A stretch of 64,000 nucleotides of DNA, taken from the NCBI GenBank assembly GCA_017893485.1, contig CM030367.1, forward strand, positions 90,841,121 to 90,905,120, in the 5' to 3' direction. The DNA comes from Hemerocallis citrina (Eukaryota; Streptophyta; Magnoliopsida; Asparagales; Asphodelaceae). The notes under the pieces were generated by a model. It had not been told where the DNA came from. It did no database searches and worked only from the letters and a program-made list of their open reading frames with translations. The stretch's first letter is position 1; each line of letters starts with the position of its first letter. The position numbers were made by a program, and so were the translations under genes. Shown here in pieces: positions 8,642 to 20,896 of this stretch.

Positions 8642-11600
8642 ATGAACAACGATACGGAGAGTTCTGCTGCCAGCGATAATTTTGTGCGGGTAGAACCAAT
8701 CATTGATTCCATGCCGTTAGTTGAAGAACATCTAAAACCAAAGTTAGGTATGACGTTTCCCACTTTATTTGAGGTCGAAATTTTTTATTCTTCATATGCT
8801 CGTTGTGGGGGTTTTGCAGTGCGTAAGGGTGGGAATAAATTAAATGGAGGAGTGGAAGTAGATAAGTCATATCTTTATAATAAAGTCGGGTTGTCGCCGA
8901 GTCAACATAGTGATGGTAGACAGGGAACAACCTGTAGAACAGGTTGCAAGGCTTACGTTCGTGTAAAATTGAATGAAGCAAGTAATACGTAGGTGGTGTA
9001 TTCATTTCACGAAGAACATAATCACGAATTCATCTCACCCGGTAGAAGGCATCTTTTGCCCCGAAACCGTTCCGTGTCAGATACGGATAAAAGGATAATA
9101 GAGCAATTTAACCAAGCTAATATTTAGATATGTCGACAAATGCTCTTATTCGAAAGTGCTAGTGGTGGTCACGATCGAGTAGGATTCACCGAAAAAGATG
9201 TTAGAAATTTACTTAGAGATTCGCAAGAAGTATTGAAAGGACATGATTCTACAATGCTAATTGATTTTTTTGAATCTAAGAAACAGACGGATCCTTCATT
9301 TTTTTTATGACATTCAAGTAGATCCCGAAGAGCGGTTGTCACATTTTATGTGGGTTGATGGTATTTCTATGATGAATTATCAAGAATTTGGCGATGTACT
9401 TTGCTTTGATGTCACGTACAATACGAACCGGTATGGAATGTTATTTGTTCCCTTTGTTGGAGTGAATCAACATTGCTAATCGTTTGAATGGTTCCCTTTC
9501 CTAGGAGGTGGGTTCATTCCAAGTGAGACGGCCTCTTCGTTTGAATGGTTCTTTGAAAAGTGGTTAGGGGTTATGAATCGTGCTCTATCCGGTATCGTCA
9601 CCGATCAAGACCATGGGATCGCCGCCGCAATTAAGAAAGTTTTTCCCAAACTTGGCATCATTTTTGTATTTGGCACAGGATAAGTTACTGCAGGAGGTGC
9701 GTATGTCGAACGATGTCGATAAGTTTAGGGAATCTTTGAAGAATGTCATCTACAATTCCGAATATGTACATGACTTTGTAGGAAAATGGAATTTTTTGAT
9801 TTCGCAATTCGGATTAGAGAGTAACAAATGGTTGAACGATCTATTTGATATCCGTGAAAGTTGGGCACCCGTCTATACTAAAGATTCTTTTTGGGCCGGT
9901 ATGTTGAGTAGCCAACGGGTTGAGTTAGCGCATTCTGCCTTGAAGCATCATACAGAAAAAAAATATTCCTTGCATGAATTCGCCGTCATCTTCGACCATT
10001 TTTTTGGAAGGCAAAGACACGATGAACTGAAAGAAAATCATCGTAACCATGAGAAGAGACCGAAGTTGAAGAGCGAATGGGCTTTGGAGGCACAAATGGC
10101 GAAAATATACACCTTAATTTTTTTTACAAATTCCAAGATGAAGTTACAAAAATCTTCATGTACAATGTGAGTTACGTTGGCGATCTTGAGACACCGGACA
10201 GTTCAACCTTCCATGTGATACTCTGTGGAGAATTAGAATCGGCTCGCCTTCTTCAATTATGCAAAATCAAAGGAATTATTACATGTGCATGTCACTTCTT
10301 CGACTTCGTTGGTATTCCTTGCAGGCATATTTTAGTCGCTCTTCGTTTCAGCTATCACACTTCTCTTCCGAATGTATACATTAAAAGAAGATGGACCCAG
10401 GGATGTGATGAGAAGAAGTTATACATCTGTTCCAACCGAACCCAATGCCGAGAATTTTGCTTCTCGATATTGTGAGTTGAGCTACAATGCAAAACAGATT
10501 GTCGATCTCAATTGTTCCTCCAATGAAAGTTACAAATACATGTTGAAGAATTTGCATAAGATCATTGACGGCGTCTCTCGGCTACTTCCCAGATTGGGTG
10601 AACAACTAGAACAGGCCTCTCAACCACATGACAGTGTAGAATCGGGAGGTAGTTCACAACCGCATGCTAGTGCACAACCTCATGATGAAGGGAGTGGACA
10701 CATACCTGCACACGTAAGTGACCCACAGCAATGCACGACAATGGGAAGACCTCGCGCCAAAAGATTGAGGCCGATAAGAGAGCAACTCCGCATAAAAAAA
10801 CCGAAACGGTGCCTGTCATGCCCCGCTTCCCAAAAGGAATACGAAATACGGATACGCGACAAAAGCGCGGCGAATGATTTTCATCATCCATAAGCTGTTC
10901 AAGAATCTTTACAACATCTCACGAAATAATCAGAGTCGAAAGCAAAAGTATCAACCAACATGCACATATGAACCAAAATACCAACAAGAATACCTGAAAC
11001 CAAATACATTAATCTCAAATAGTCATGATCTGAATAAAACAAATATCCTGGGTCACATTGCCCAAATACAAGAATACAAGTAACAGATACAATGTTCACA
11101 ATGAGCAACAGGAAATAAATGAAGATAGCAAAAGCTCCAGCCAACTAGAACTTTAGATCACACTCTCCATTGGGCAGCTGACCATCCTGCTCTGCAATTA
11201 GTGAATTTGCAGGAGAAGGAAAAAGAAAACAAGTACCCGTCAATTGCAAGTTACGGGCCACTTATAATGTAGGATACAAGTACATGGAGAAACTAACTAG
11301 CAACATGGTATAAGCATGATGAAAAAAATAAACAACTAGCACGGCAAAGTGAACAAGTGTAAATGGCATTAATCAAGTGTTAAGTAATCAAGTATCATGT
11401 AAACATGCATCAGGTATCAAGTATCGTGTAATTATGTATCAAGTGTCAAGTTTCAAGTCTTAAGTAACCAAGTCTCATGTATCATGTAGTCAAGTATCAA
11501 GTAAGCATGTATCATGTTCAAGTATCATGTTCAAGAATCATGTATCAAGTCTTATAGTGATTACTATCTAGGTAGCACTTCATGCATCCATCCTTTTACT

Positions 11601-14248
11601 ACATGGTTGCTACAGTCAATGCAATTTTGTTTTAGATTTTGTAGGGGACCATACAGGGCAGTGTACTCAGGTATTCACAGAATCACAGAACTTAGTCGGT
11701 AAACTTGATCGGTCCCATTAAACCCCGGCTTAGTTATTTGTTATTATAATCAGGCATGCATGTATGTGTCACAAAACAAAGTAAGAATAACATGATATAA
11801 ACATGTATCAGGTTCAGGGTGCAAGATAAACAAGCACAGGTACAAGATAACACATAACAGGATAAAATAACTAGTTTTCTAATTCAGGACAGCAAGACAG
11901 TATTGTACTAAAATAGTGATTCCCGCTACTACAAACATCCAAATCTAGATCCGTAGAAGGATCTGAAAAATAGACTCCCACACGAATCCAGTGAGTATAA
12001 ATAAGTCATATAGTAATTCACAACATCATAACTCAAAAAAGGCTTTGAATCCAAAAAACATGTTCAGACAGAAATCAGTAAAACGAATTCTCTGTCAGGA
12101 AAACCGCATCAAAACCTCTCAAATAAATTCAGGAAAAATCTGGGGTATTCCCCTATAAGTCTAAAATCAAAATATAAAGTTTCATAATATTCCAGCAAAA
12201 TTAGTTCAGTCATCAAAAATAAGAAAATATCAAGAAACGATAGTTTGGCAAATCTGGAATTCCCTACATTGTTGTACAAAAACTGAAATATCTCGCAAGC
12301 AGTGAAGCAAAATCCAAATCCGCGAAAGGGAGATGAAAATAGACAAAATATATTTACTTTCATATTTTACAAAAAAATTTCATACAGAAAAAGGAATCAT
12401 AGTGAAAATAAGGTTCTTTACAGAACAGTGAGAGAAATACAGCAAGTATAGATTTCATAAACGAGCATGAAGCAACACATGAAACTCATCAATAAAATTC
12501 ACCAAAATTCTGAGAAATCCCTAGATATGTATAGAAAGACTGAAAAAAGTTTTGGATCAAAATAATATATGTAGCATAGTTCTTTAAAAATGATTTGTCA
12601 TCAAAATTACCGAAAAACAGAATCTGGAAAATATCGACACCTCTGTAGTAAAACAGTCATAACTCAGTCATACGAAAACGAAATCAAGCAAGGTTAGAGG
12701 GATTTGAAAATATACGAAATTATCTAAAACTCATGTTTTATATCGAAATTAAGATACTGACTTTAAAACAGTCCAAAACAGCAAACAAAATAGAACAGCG
12801 ACAAAATACAGATTCTTCCCTTAAAACCAAAATCAACATAGATTCAAGAAAATTGATCCAAACACACCCAAACATGAAATCGAGTCTACCAAGTGTCCAA
12901 ACATCATAAAGTAGGGTATCTAGTATGTCCACACCGAATATATCACATGGGTCTCAATTAAATCACGAATTCTCACAAAAGTCTCACATACATGATCAAA
13001 ATCAAGAACGGGTAAAACCTAAGTTAATTCATGTCCATATTTTCTCGTGAGTCATCTATGGTCAACTTTTCACAATAGAGACAAAACTCATTAAGAATAA
13101 CACAAACAAAAGTCGTCTCTAGATCCAACTACACTGTAGGTGGTATTTTTGACTTGTATCAAACAAATGAATTGGAGTAGAAGTTACTTGCCTTAACCGA
13201 AGATGAAGAACGACGAAAATCAAGAGTAACGAAATGGATTCCCGACAACGAGCAAAATCCACGAACGAATGAATCCAAGCAAACTTGTGCGAAAATCTCC
13301 ACAAGAACAATTCCACCAAAAAAGAGATGATCCAAGAGGGATGATGATAATAGTGACTTGCGGCCACAAGAGAACACCAAGGGAGAGAGACTAGAGTGGT
13401 ATATGGTGGTGTAGGAGGATGGATGGATGAGATATATATATATAAGGGGATTAGGGTTAATGGGTAATTGGGTTGTGGGTAATTAGGAGTAGTCGTAGGA
13501 TTAGTTTAATGGGTATTTATAAGATATAGGTTTTAAAATAGGATTTAACTAAAAGATCAAATCGAATAAATAAAGTAATAAATAAAAGTAGGATTATATA
13601 TCAAAATATATATTGATCTACAAGATAGAAATTATTTGAAATACTACAAATACAAATAACAATAGAAATAGATTTTTAAATCAACAATCAAGAGTAAAAG
13701 ATAAAATAACACGAATAAAAAAAATAACAATAATCATAATGGGCATTAACAAAAATAATATTAATAATACAAAAATCAACACATAATAATAATAAACATA
13801 ATAATCCAAAACATAATTAAAATATTTGTATTATAAAAATAATATCATTGGGAACTAGTTATAAATAAACTATTGATTAAAAATAGGTTTTAACAAAAGA
13901 TCTAATAATATATTTTAACAAAGAATTTGAAAGCAGAAAAATTAATTTGAAAAAAATTTAAATATAGAAAAATACACATAAAATACGGGTTTGGGGAAAC
14001 AGGGGTTACAGTGCCGAAGTGTGGCATTTGCAAATGAATCATGATTCAAGAAATTGTCCAACATTATTTGAGGAGTAAGGCTCGTACTTTATTTGTTTGT
14101 CCCTCTTTTAAATTTATTATACTTCATTTTTGGTAAATGAGTTTCTCACTAACTAAAACTTATCTTTGAATGAAGGCCAAACAATCCGCAAGAAGTGATT
14201 TCATCCGATGAAGAGAGTTCTGACGAGAGATATGATGATCCATTGTAA
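8642..14248 (+). pseudogene. FAR1-type Mutator-like transposase, disrupted by a solo LTR
   Basis: Coding parts run 8,642-10,813 and 14,016-14,248. The N-terminus has a FAR1-like WRKY-GCM1 DNA-binding region (FPTLFEVEIFYSSYARCGGF, later HEEHNHEF). Next comes the MULE DDE domain: first Asp in CFDVTYNTNRYGM (about 9,405), second in GIVTDQDHGIAAAI (about 9,600), Glu in SQRVELAHSALK (about 9,915). A SWIM zinc finger follows, CACHFFDFVGIPCRHIL (about 10,285-10,335). After the LTR insertion a CCHC knuckle (KCGICK...HDSRNCP) resumes at 14,016 and an intron (GTAAGG...TGAAG) leads to an acidic tail ending at 14,248. Stops at 8,993 and 9,126 and several frameshifts show decay. A working version would cut and join the element's ends in the nucleus. 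ATG 8,642 was chosen because it follows a splice acceptor. Confidence 0.85.
10814..14010 (+). mobile_element. Solo LTR, family A, 3,197 bp, TSD GTGCC
   Basis: The element begins TGTCATGCCCCGCTTCCC and ends GAAACAGGGGTTACA, and GTGCC is present on both sides (10,809-10,813 and 14,011-14,015). No gag, pol, PBS or polypurine tract is seen inside, so it is a solo LTR or very long LTR left by recombination. The interior has CAAGTATCATG-type repeats (11,350-11,560), AT-rich DNA, and a leader-like stretch near 13,370-13,450. It sits between the SWIM domain and the C-terminal zinc knuckle of the transposase, so it came after the MULE. Confidence 0.9.
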
Positions 14249-14599
14249 ATTGGAATTTTTTTTAATGTAATGTTTCAGTATATTATATATTGATGCAAGT
14301 GTTGTTAATTACTTTTTGTTGTTAACTGTAAATGTTCTTGAGACTCAAGTGTTGTTGGTTTGTGTCGATTGTTAATATTGTTGTTGTTGTTGTTGTTGGG
14401 AGATTGCAGCTGATGGGAATGTATATAATTTAGCTGCATTTTGGGGGTGATTCAATTGTAGCAGCAGTAGCTGTTGTTGGAGTTGTAGATTTTTTTTTTG
14501 TTTTTTAAACCTAGGACAACGGCTTAAGTTATTTGTTGAAAAAAAAATTTCATCAAAAACTCACTGTGTTTTGGAGCATGAAGACACAGAGCAAAACCC

Positions 14600-15300
14600 T
14601 TATTTTTTTTAACCTTAGGCCATTGTCCCCAACAACAGCTTAGGTTGTAGGCCAAATGTTGAATTTTTTTGGGTGCTCTCTGACTTGGACATGTTAAAAA
14701 GAGCAACAAGTCAGAGAGCAACATCCTATTTTTTTATACCTAAGGCCGTTGTCTCCAACAACGGTCTAGGTAATGGTAGAAAGGTTGAAGTTTTTGGTGT
14801 GCTCTCTGACTTGGACATGTTAAAAAGAGCAACAAGTCAGAGAGCAACACCCTATTTTTTTATACCTAAGTCCGTTGTCTCCAACAACGGCCTAGGTAAT
14901 AGTAGAAAGGTTGAAGTATTTGGAGTGCCCTCTGACTTGGACATGTTAAAAAGAGCAATAAGTCAGAGAGCAACACCCTATTTTTTTATACCTAAGGCCG
15001 TTGTCTCCAACAACGGCCTAGGTAGTAGTAGAAAGGTTGAAGATTTTGGGGTGCTCTCTGACTTGGACAAGTTAAAAAAAGTAACAAGTCAGAGAGCAAC
15101 ACCCTAATTTTTTTATACCTAAGGCCATTGTCTCCAACAACGGCCTAGGTAGTATGCCAAAATTTAAAGTTTTTGGGGTACTCTCTGACTTGTTGGAGTT
15201 AAAAAGAGCAACAAGTCAGACAATAACACCCTTTTTTTTATACCTAAGGCCGTTGCCTCCAACAACGACCTAGGTTATAGCTAATCATTTGAATTTTTTG
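14600..15300 (+). repeat. Left tandem array of about 126-bp dual-hairpin units
   Basis: Six units, with the GGCCGTTG core at about 14,618, 14,743, 14,870, 14,996, 15,123 and 15,249. Each unit holds two hairpins: GTGCTCTCTGACTTG...CAAGTCAGAGAGCA and CCTAAGGCCGTTG...CAACGGCCTAGG. Because 126 is a multiple of three, one plus-strand frame stays open over 14,673-15,107 as a 42-residue repeat; I take this as chance. Confidence 0.85.
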
Positions 15301-15629
15301 CCTTTTTACAATTTTCTCTTCGCTCTTTACGAACAGTTTCTATGAAACTTTATACCAAAGACAGATGATCTATGCTTGTATATCGTTTATATATTTTTTT
15401 AATTTTCCATTTTTTTCACCTAACTAATCAATATATAATCATGATGGTAAAATATTTACCAAAAATACCAGAAAATACAACATAATTTTTTCATTTGTAA
15501 AAAACATTTTCTTAAATATATTCTTATTCCTAATATGTAAATTCTTCTGCATAGCGTACACCTATCCGGTTATTGGTTAGTGTAGGGTTTCAACTTAAGT
15601 AGTAACATCTAGGTTGTTTAAGGATAGGG

Positions 15630-16140
15630 TTAGGGTAAGGTTAGGGTTAGGGTTTTTCAAGTTTTTTGTTTTTTTGCTTTTTACAACTTTCTTTTAACTC
15701 TTTACGAACAATATCTCTGGAACTATATACCAAAGACATATGATCTATGCTTGTATATCGTTTATATTTTTTATTACTTTTCAATTTTTTCCACCTATCT
15801 AACCAATATAAAATGATAAAGGTTACAAGTTTAAAAATAATTCCAAAAAATAAAATTTGATCTTTTCATTTGTAAAAAACAATTTCTTAAATAAATTCTT
15901 ACCCCTAATATGTAAATTTTTTTGCAATGCGTACATCTATCTGGTTACTGTTGAGTGTAGGGTTTCAACCCAAGTAGTAAGAGTTATTGTAGGGTTAGGG
16001 TTAGGGTTAGGGTAAGTGTATTAATAGGGTTAGTGTTAATGGGGGTTAGGTATAGGTTTAGGGTAAGCGGGGGTTATGGGTAGGGTTAGGGTTATTATAG
16101 GGTTAGGAGTGTAGGGTTATGGGATAGGGTTAGTGGTTAT
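15630..16140 (+). repeat. TTAGGG-like tracts, left arm
   Basis: Runs of GGTTAGGGTTAGGG occur near 15,632-15,655 and 15,990-16,020, with degenerate GGGTTA/GGGTAA up to 16,135. The unit is the hexamer TTAGGG, not the common plant heptamer TTTAGGG. Complementary CCCTAA tracts are in the right arm. Confidence 0.8.
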
Positions 16141-16339
16141 AAAAACATTGCAATTTTCAAACCCATCTGAATTTTCCAAAAAAAGGCTTATTAACCCTAA
16201 CCCTACCCTTACCCTACTCATAAGTACGATTATGGTAGGGTTAGGATTGAAATGTAATAGTAGGCAAGTTAGGGACTTTAGGTTTTTTCCATGTTGGATC
16301 TGATGACTCTCCGTTCTAAAGCGCACTGAATCTTTACCT

Positions 16340-16800
16340 TTATTGGGTTATACATGTGGGAATCTACATGTGGTGCTCACTTTGTAATAACAAATGTACT
16401 TTAGGTTTTTTCTATATTGGACTTGTTCTACATGTGGGTTACTACATGTGATGCCCACTTTGAAGGGTCTCCAATAATAGTAGGCAAAGTTATCCTAAAC
16501 AAAATGAACACTCCATTCCTCGGCATAGACTTAACAAAATCGATCCGAGTGAAGGGAAAACTATGAATAGAAAAAGAGCAAGGACCGAGGATGCTATATG
16601 AATTGATAAACCTCCAATGTGAAGTTAATATATAGATATTTCCTTGGTCTTTACCCTTATTGGGTTATACATGTGGGGATCTACATGTCGTGCCCACTTT
16701 GTAATAACAAATGAAATAGTTGGCTAGTTATGGACTTTAGGTTTTTCACTTATTGGGTTCTACATGTGGGGATCTACATGTGGTCCAACTTATGGAATCC
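16340..16800 (+). repeat. Direct repeats at the palindrome centre
   Basis: Four copies of a block containing TATTGGGTTATACATGTGGG, then ATCTACATGTGGTGCCCAC, lie at about 16,340, 16,420, 16,655 and 16,758. They are all in the same orientation, unlike the inverted flanks, so they mark the spacer of the palindrome. Confidence 0.7.
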
Positions 16801-16911
16801 ATGAGTTGATAAAACTACATTCCATTATCATTCACATGATCCTTGTAATACTGCTCTTTGTACTTGTCACAGATTTTACATATATATTGGCCACAAAGAG
16901 AATTATAACCA

Positions 16912-17250
16912 CTAACCCTAACCCTAACCCTATAACCCTACTGTCCTTGACCCTACACTAACCCTTAACCCTACCATAACCCTAACTTACCCTAACCCTA
17001 CCCTAAATATCATATTTTATTGATTTCTACGAATGAAAACATCATATATTTTTTTAATATTTTTTTTTTAACATTTAACCTTAATGATTTCATATTGGTT
17101 AGTTAGGTGGCTATAAATGGAATTTAATAAAAAATATAAACGATGTACAAACATATGATAGTCTATTTTACAGAGTTCAGGAGACAGTGTTTGTAAAGAG
17201 TGGAGAGACAGTTGTAAAAAACATAAAAACATAACCCTAACCCTATCCTT
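16912..17250 (-). repeat. CCCTAA-like tracts, right arm
   Basis: ACCCTAACCCTAACCCTATA near 16,914 and further degenerate units to 16,990, plus ACCCTAACCCTATCC near 17,234, are the inverted counterpart of the left-arm TTAGGG tracts. Confidence 0.8.
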
Positions 17251-17579
17251 AAACAATGTAGATGTTACTACTTGAGTTGAAACCCTACACTAACCAATAA
17301 TAAGTTTTAGGTGTACGCTATGCAGAAGAATTTACATAGTACGGGTAAGAATATATGTAGGAAATTGTTTTTTACAAATGAAAAGATCATGTTTTATTTT
17401 CTGGTATTTTTTGTAAACATCTAACCATCATGATTTTATATTGGTTAGTTAGGTAGAAAAAAATGGAAATTAAAAAAAATATAAAAGATATACAAGCATA
17501 GGATCATCTATCTTTGGTATAAAGTTCCACAGAGACCATTCGTAAAGAGTGAAGAGAAAGTTGTAAAAAGCATAACACT

Positions 17580-18640
17580 TCAAACCTAGGCCGTTGTCTC
17601 GGCCTAAGGTATTAATATTTTGTAGGTGTTCTCTGATTTTTTGCTCTTTTAAAGTTGGTCAAGTCAAAGAGCGCCCCAAAAACTTCATATTTTTAGTTAT
17701 AACCAACGGTCTAGGCTATAAATAAAAGGGGTGTTGCTCTGTGACTTGTTACTCTTTTTCACTTGACCAAGTCACAGAGCACCCCAAAAACTTCAACTTT
17801 TGGCCTATTACCTAGGCCGTTGTCGGAGACAACGGCCTAAGGTATAAAAAAATAAGGTGTTCCTCTCTGACTTGTTGCCCTTTTTAACTCCAACAAGTCA
17901 GAGAGCACCCCAAAAATTTCAACTTTCGGCCTATTACCTAGGTCGTTATTGTAGAGGTAAAAAAAATTGGGTTATGCTCTCTGACTTGTTGCTGTTTTTA
18001 ACTCCAACAAGTCAGAGAGCACCCAAAAAACTTCAACTTTTGGCCTATTATCTAGGTCGTTGTTGTAGGTATAAAAAAATGGGTTTTGCTCTCTGACTTG
18101 TTGCTATTTTTAACTCCAACAAGTTAGAAAACACCCCCCAAAACTTCAACTTTTGGCCTAATACCAAGGCCGTTGTTGGAGGTATAAAAAAATAGGGTAT
18201 TGCTCACTGACTTGTTACTCTTTTTAACTACAACAAGTCAGAGAGCACCCCAAAATTTGAACTTTTGGCCTTACTACCTCCAACAACGGCCTAAGGTATA
18301 AAAAAATTGGGTGTTGCTCTCTGACTTGTTGCTGTTTTTAACTCCAACAAGTCAGAGAGCACCCCAAAAAGTTTTAACTTTTGGCCTACTACTTGGGTCG
18401 TTGTAGGAGACAATGGCCTAAGGTATAAAAAAAATAGGGTGTTACTCTCTGACTTGTTGCTCTTTTTAACTCCAACAAGTCAGAGAGCACCCCAAAAACT
18501 TCAACTTTTGGCCTATTACCTAGGCCGTTGTTTGAGACAACGGCCTAATGTATAAAAAAAATATGGGTCTTGCTCTCTGTCTTCATGCTCCAATACACAG
18601 AGAGTTATCCAATATAAAAAAAATCCAGTAAACAACCTAG
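17580..18640 (-). repeat. Right tandem array of dual-hairpin units
   Basis: About nine units of 105-127 bases in inverted orientation to the left array, each with CTCTGACTTGTTG...CAACAAGTCAGAGAG and a CCTAGGCCGTTG...AACGGCC half or full hairpin. Several units have lost one arm of the second hairpin (e.g. near 17,940 and 18,055). Confidence 0.8.
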
Positions 18641-18920
18641 GCCTACAAAAAAAAAAAATCTACAACTTCAACAGCAGCTACAACTGCTACACTTGAATCA
18701 CTCCCAAAATGCAAACACTTTTCCATCACCTACACTCTCCAAATAAATTTCTATGTACGGCCACCAAAATCACCAACAAAATTGACTATTACCAATTAAT
18801 AACAACAACATCAACAACACTTAAACTTGCGAACAACAATTACCACATAATAAGTTACAACATGAATAAAAACAAAATTTCAATAAAATACTACAACAAA
18901 AAAACTGTATCGGATATTAG

Positions 18921-20896
18921 CTAGGAACCGGGCGTGTATGGTTGTGGTGCTCGCCTCTTCCGAGCAGGATTTCGTCGCCGGAGCGGGGATGACGCCTCAT
19001 GAATTTCTTCTTCTTCTCCCTCCTCTTATACGTCTCTAACAATCCTTTCTTCATTCTCATCTTGTTGCTCTTCTTCTTGAGGTGGAGGTGTAGATGTCCC
19101 TTGTTGTTCTCTGAGTTGTTGTTCCCGTTGTTGCCCCAATACTGCAGCTGGCCTACCCCTCATGCTCTTACGTTGCCCTCTCGGTGAGCTTAATGCTCTA
19201 TCCAAACGTTCACCCTCTCCCAAAACATCCAAATTGGTACGACATGAAGAGAGCATCCTCAGAGCGAACTTCTTCATAGCCGTGCCTACATTACTTTTCA
19301 TTACCTCCGCTCATTCTTTTGCCATGTCCATCGTATTATCAATCTAAAACAAAAAACCAAAAAATAATAATAATTAAACACATTCGAAAAAGTAAACAAT
19401 CTAATAACTTTAAATATAACGAACATTCAACAAAATTTAAACATTATACTCACCACTATACGTATAGCTGAGGCCTTCGGTTGGAACATGGGTTGTGAAC
19501 TAGAATAGGTGGGTGGTGGTTCAATCTCCCTCTCCTCAATTACTCGTTGAACACCAGCAAGTAGTTCTCTATCGGGAGAGATGTACAAACGTGTAATTGA
19601 TCTATACCATTGCATGTACTTCCCTTGCAGCTTGCCATCGTACTCTGGAACATTAACAATTACAGGTTCAAACCATTCGCTCGTTCCATTCTGCAATGTG
19701 AACACGATGGAAATCTGCCCAATCATGAGTAGGCATGCGACCGGTACCCCTCCCGGCGTGTAACTCATGGTCGTATAGGTTTGCGCAACTTGGGGGACTA
19801 TCTTGTTGAAGATCGAACTGCCAAGGACTCTCTCCGATCGCAGATGCTCCACTATTCCAAAGTTGATGAGTGGAGTCATCATCATCCACAACTACAACCC
19901 AGTCGTGCACATCGGTGGTAGTCTTCCAACCCGCTTGGGTGTATACGGCACCCAAATCACGAACTCTTCTCGTAGTTGGTCGAGCTCGTCTCTGTAGTAC
20001 ATTAGTATACCTTTTGGGTTGTCTTCGTAACTCCGACTACCTGTCCAACATACTCCTAAGGGTGCTAACATATCAGGATTTGGTGGTTCGGCCATCCAAC
20101 CGACCGCCGGTCTCCTAATTCGGGGACAACCCATGTGTAGTCATTCCCATGACCAAATCTATAACAAAACCATCGGACCGATCATCTCGATCCTATCTAG
20201 CGCTACAGAACACAATGACCTGTATAGCGTTGCCGACGCGCAACTTCCCCAGCTGTACCGGCCAGCTAAGCCTAGGTCGGCGAGCAATCGTAGATACATG
20301 AGGTGCACCGTATCCCTGGATGAGTTTGGCAAAAGAACTCCTCCAAGCATCGTTAGAATGTACCCTCTAGTGTAGGACTGTACATAGTGGTCGGGCGATG
20401 CATCGGTCAACGTCCCTTCAAAATGTCCCTTCAACCAAGATAGTCGGATTGATTGTCCGACAAAAATATCCTTATCTTCCGCGGCCTCCTCATCAAACTC
20501 TGTACCGAGGAGTTGATTACACAACTCTATTTTATCAAAGTTTATATTACCCGTCATGGCCAACCCATCTATTGGAAGACCAGAGAACATCGCTATATCC
20601 TGTAGCGTCACCGTCATCTCTCCGACTGGTAGATGAAAGGTGTGCGACTCTGGCTTCCATCGGTCCACGAGTGCTAAGAGGAGTGCTCATTCGTGTTTGA
20701 CCTGACCTATCATGCTGATTCCGTAGAAACCGGCTGGAACTAGGTACTCGACAATAAGTGGGTGCACCGGCATGGTCTCGTGGGTGCAGAAATTACACCT
20801 CCGCGTCGTCCCACCCCACACTGCCGGGGATTTGTGGCGGTCTTGTAAGGTTAGTTCACCGGCATATCTTGGTCCTGGACCACGAAGTGGTGCCAT
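18921..20896 (-). pseudogene. Plant mobile domain (MAIN-like) gene inside the MULE
   Basis: Minus-strand pieces show the PMD core: GELTLQDRHKSPAVW at the start, VDRWKPESHTFHLPVGEMTV then TLQDIAMFSGLPIDG (20,668-20,580), then LSWLKGHF, VQSYTRGYILTMLGGVLLP, and IWSWEWLHMGCPR. A GTGAG...TTTTAG intron (19,453-19,344) joins a C-terminal exon ending in a Glu-rich run and a basic LRRRNPARKRR tail, with the stop at 18,921-18,923. PMD proteins in plants act in gene silencing and transposon repression, and the domain is also found in transposons. Start 20,896 is the Met just before the domain; an upstream Met at 21,064 is possible. In-frame stops at about 20,684, 20,157, 19,311 and 19,024 and a frame break near 19,900 make it non-functional. 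Confidence 0.8.

Larger units (their letters stand above)
14281..18920. repeat. Central imperfect palindrome of about 4.2-4.6 kb
   Basis: The two halves are inverted copies with a centre near 16,450. Matching pairs: 14,440-14,490 with 18,655-18,710 (GTGATTCAATTGTAGCAGC / its complement); 15,301-15,470 with 17,400-17,580 (TTTACGAACAG..., ATATCGTTTATAT); and a second tandem copy, 15,690-15,830 with 17,070-17,230. Each half carries a hairpin-unit array outside and TTAGGG-like tracts inside. The arms end where the two convergent genes end: transposase stop at 14,248 and PMD stop at 18,921. The right arm is longer because its array has more units. Confidence 0.85.

Noticed and set aside
15990..16135. 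True telomere or chromosome end
   Set aside because: Tracts are short, degenerate, in both directions and enclosed by transposon sequence.
19581..20700. Several plus-strand frames across the PMD gene
   Set aside because: The minus strand carries the conserved PMD motifs; plus-strand frames are shadows.
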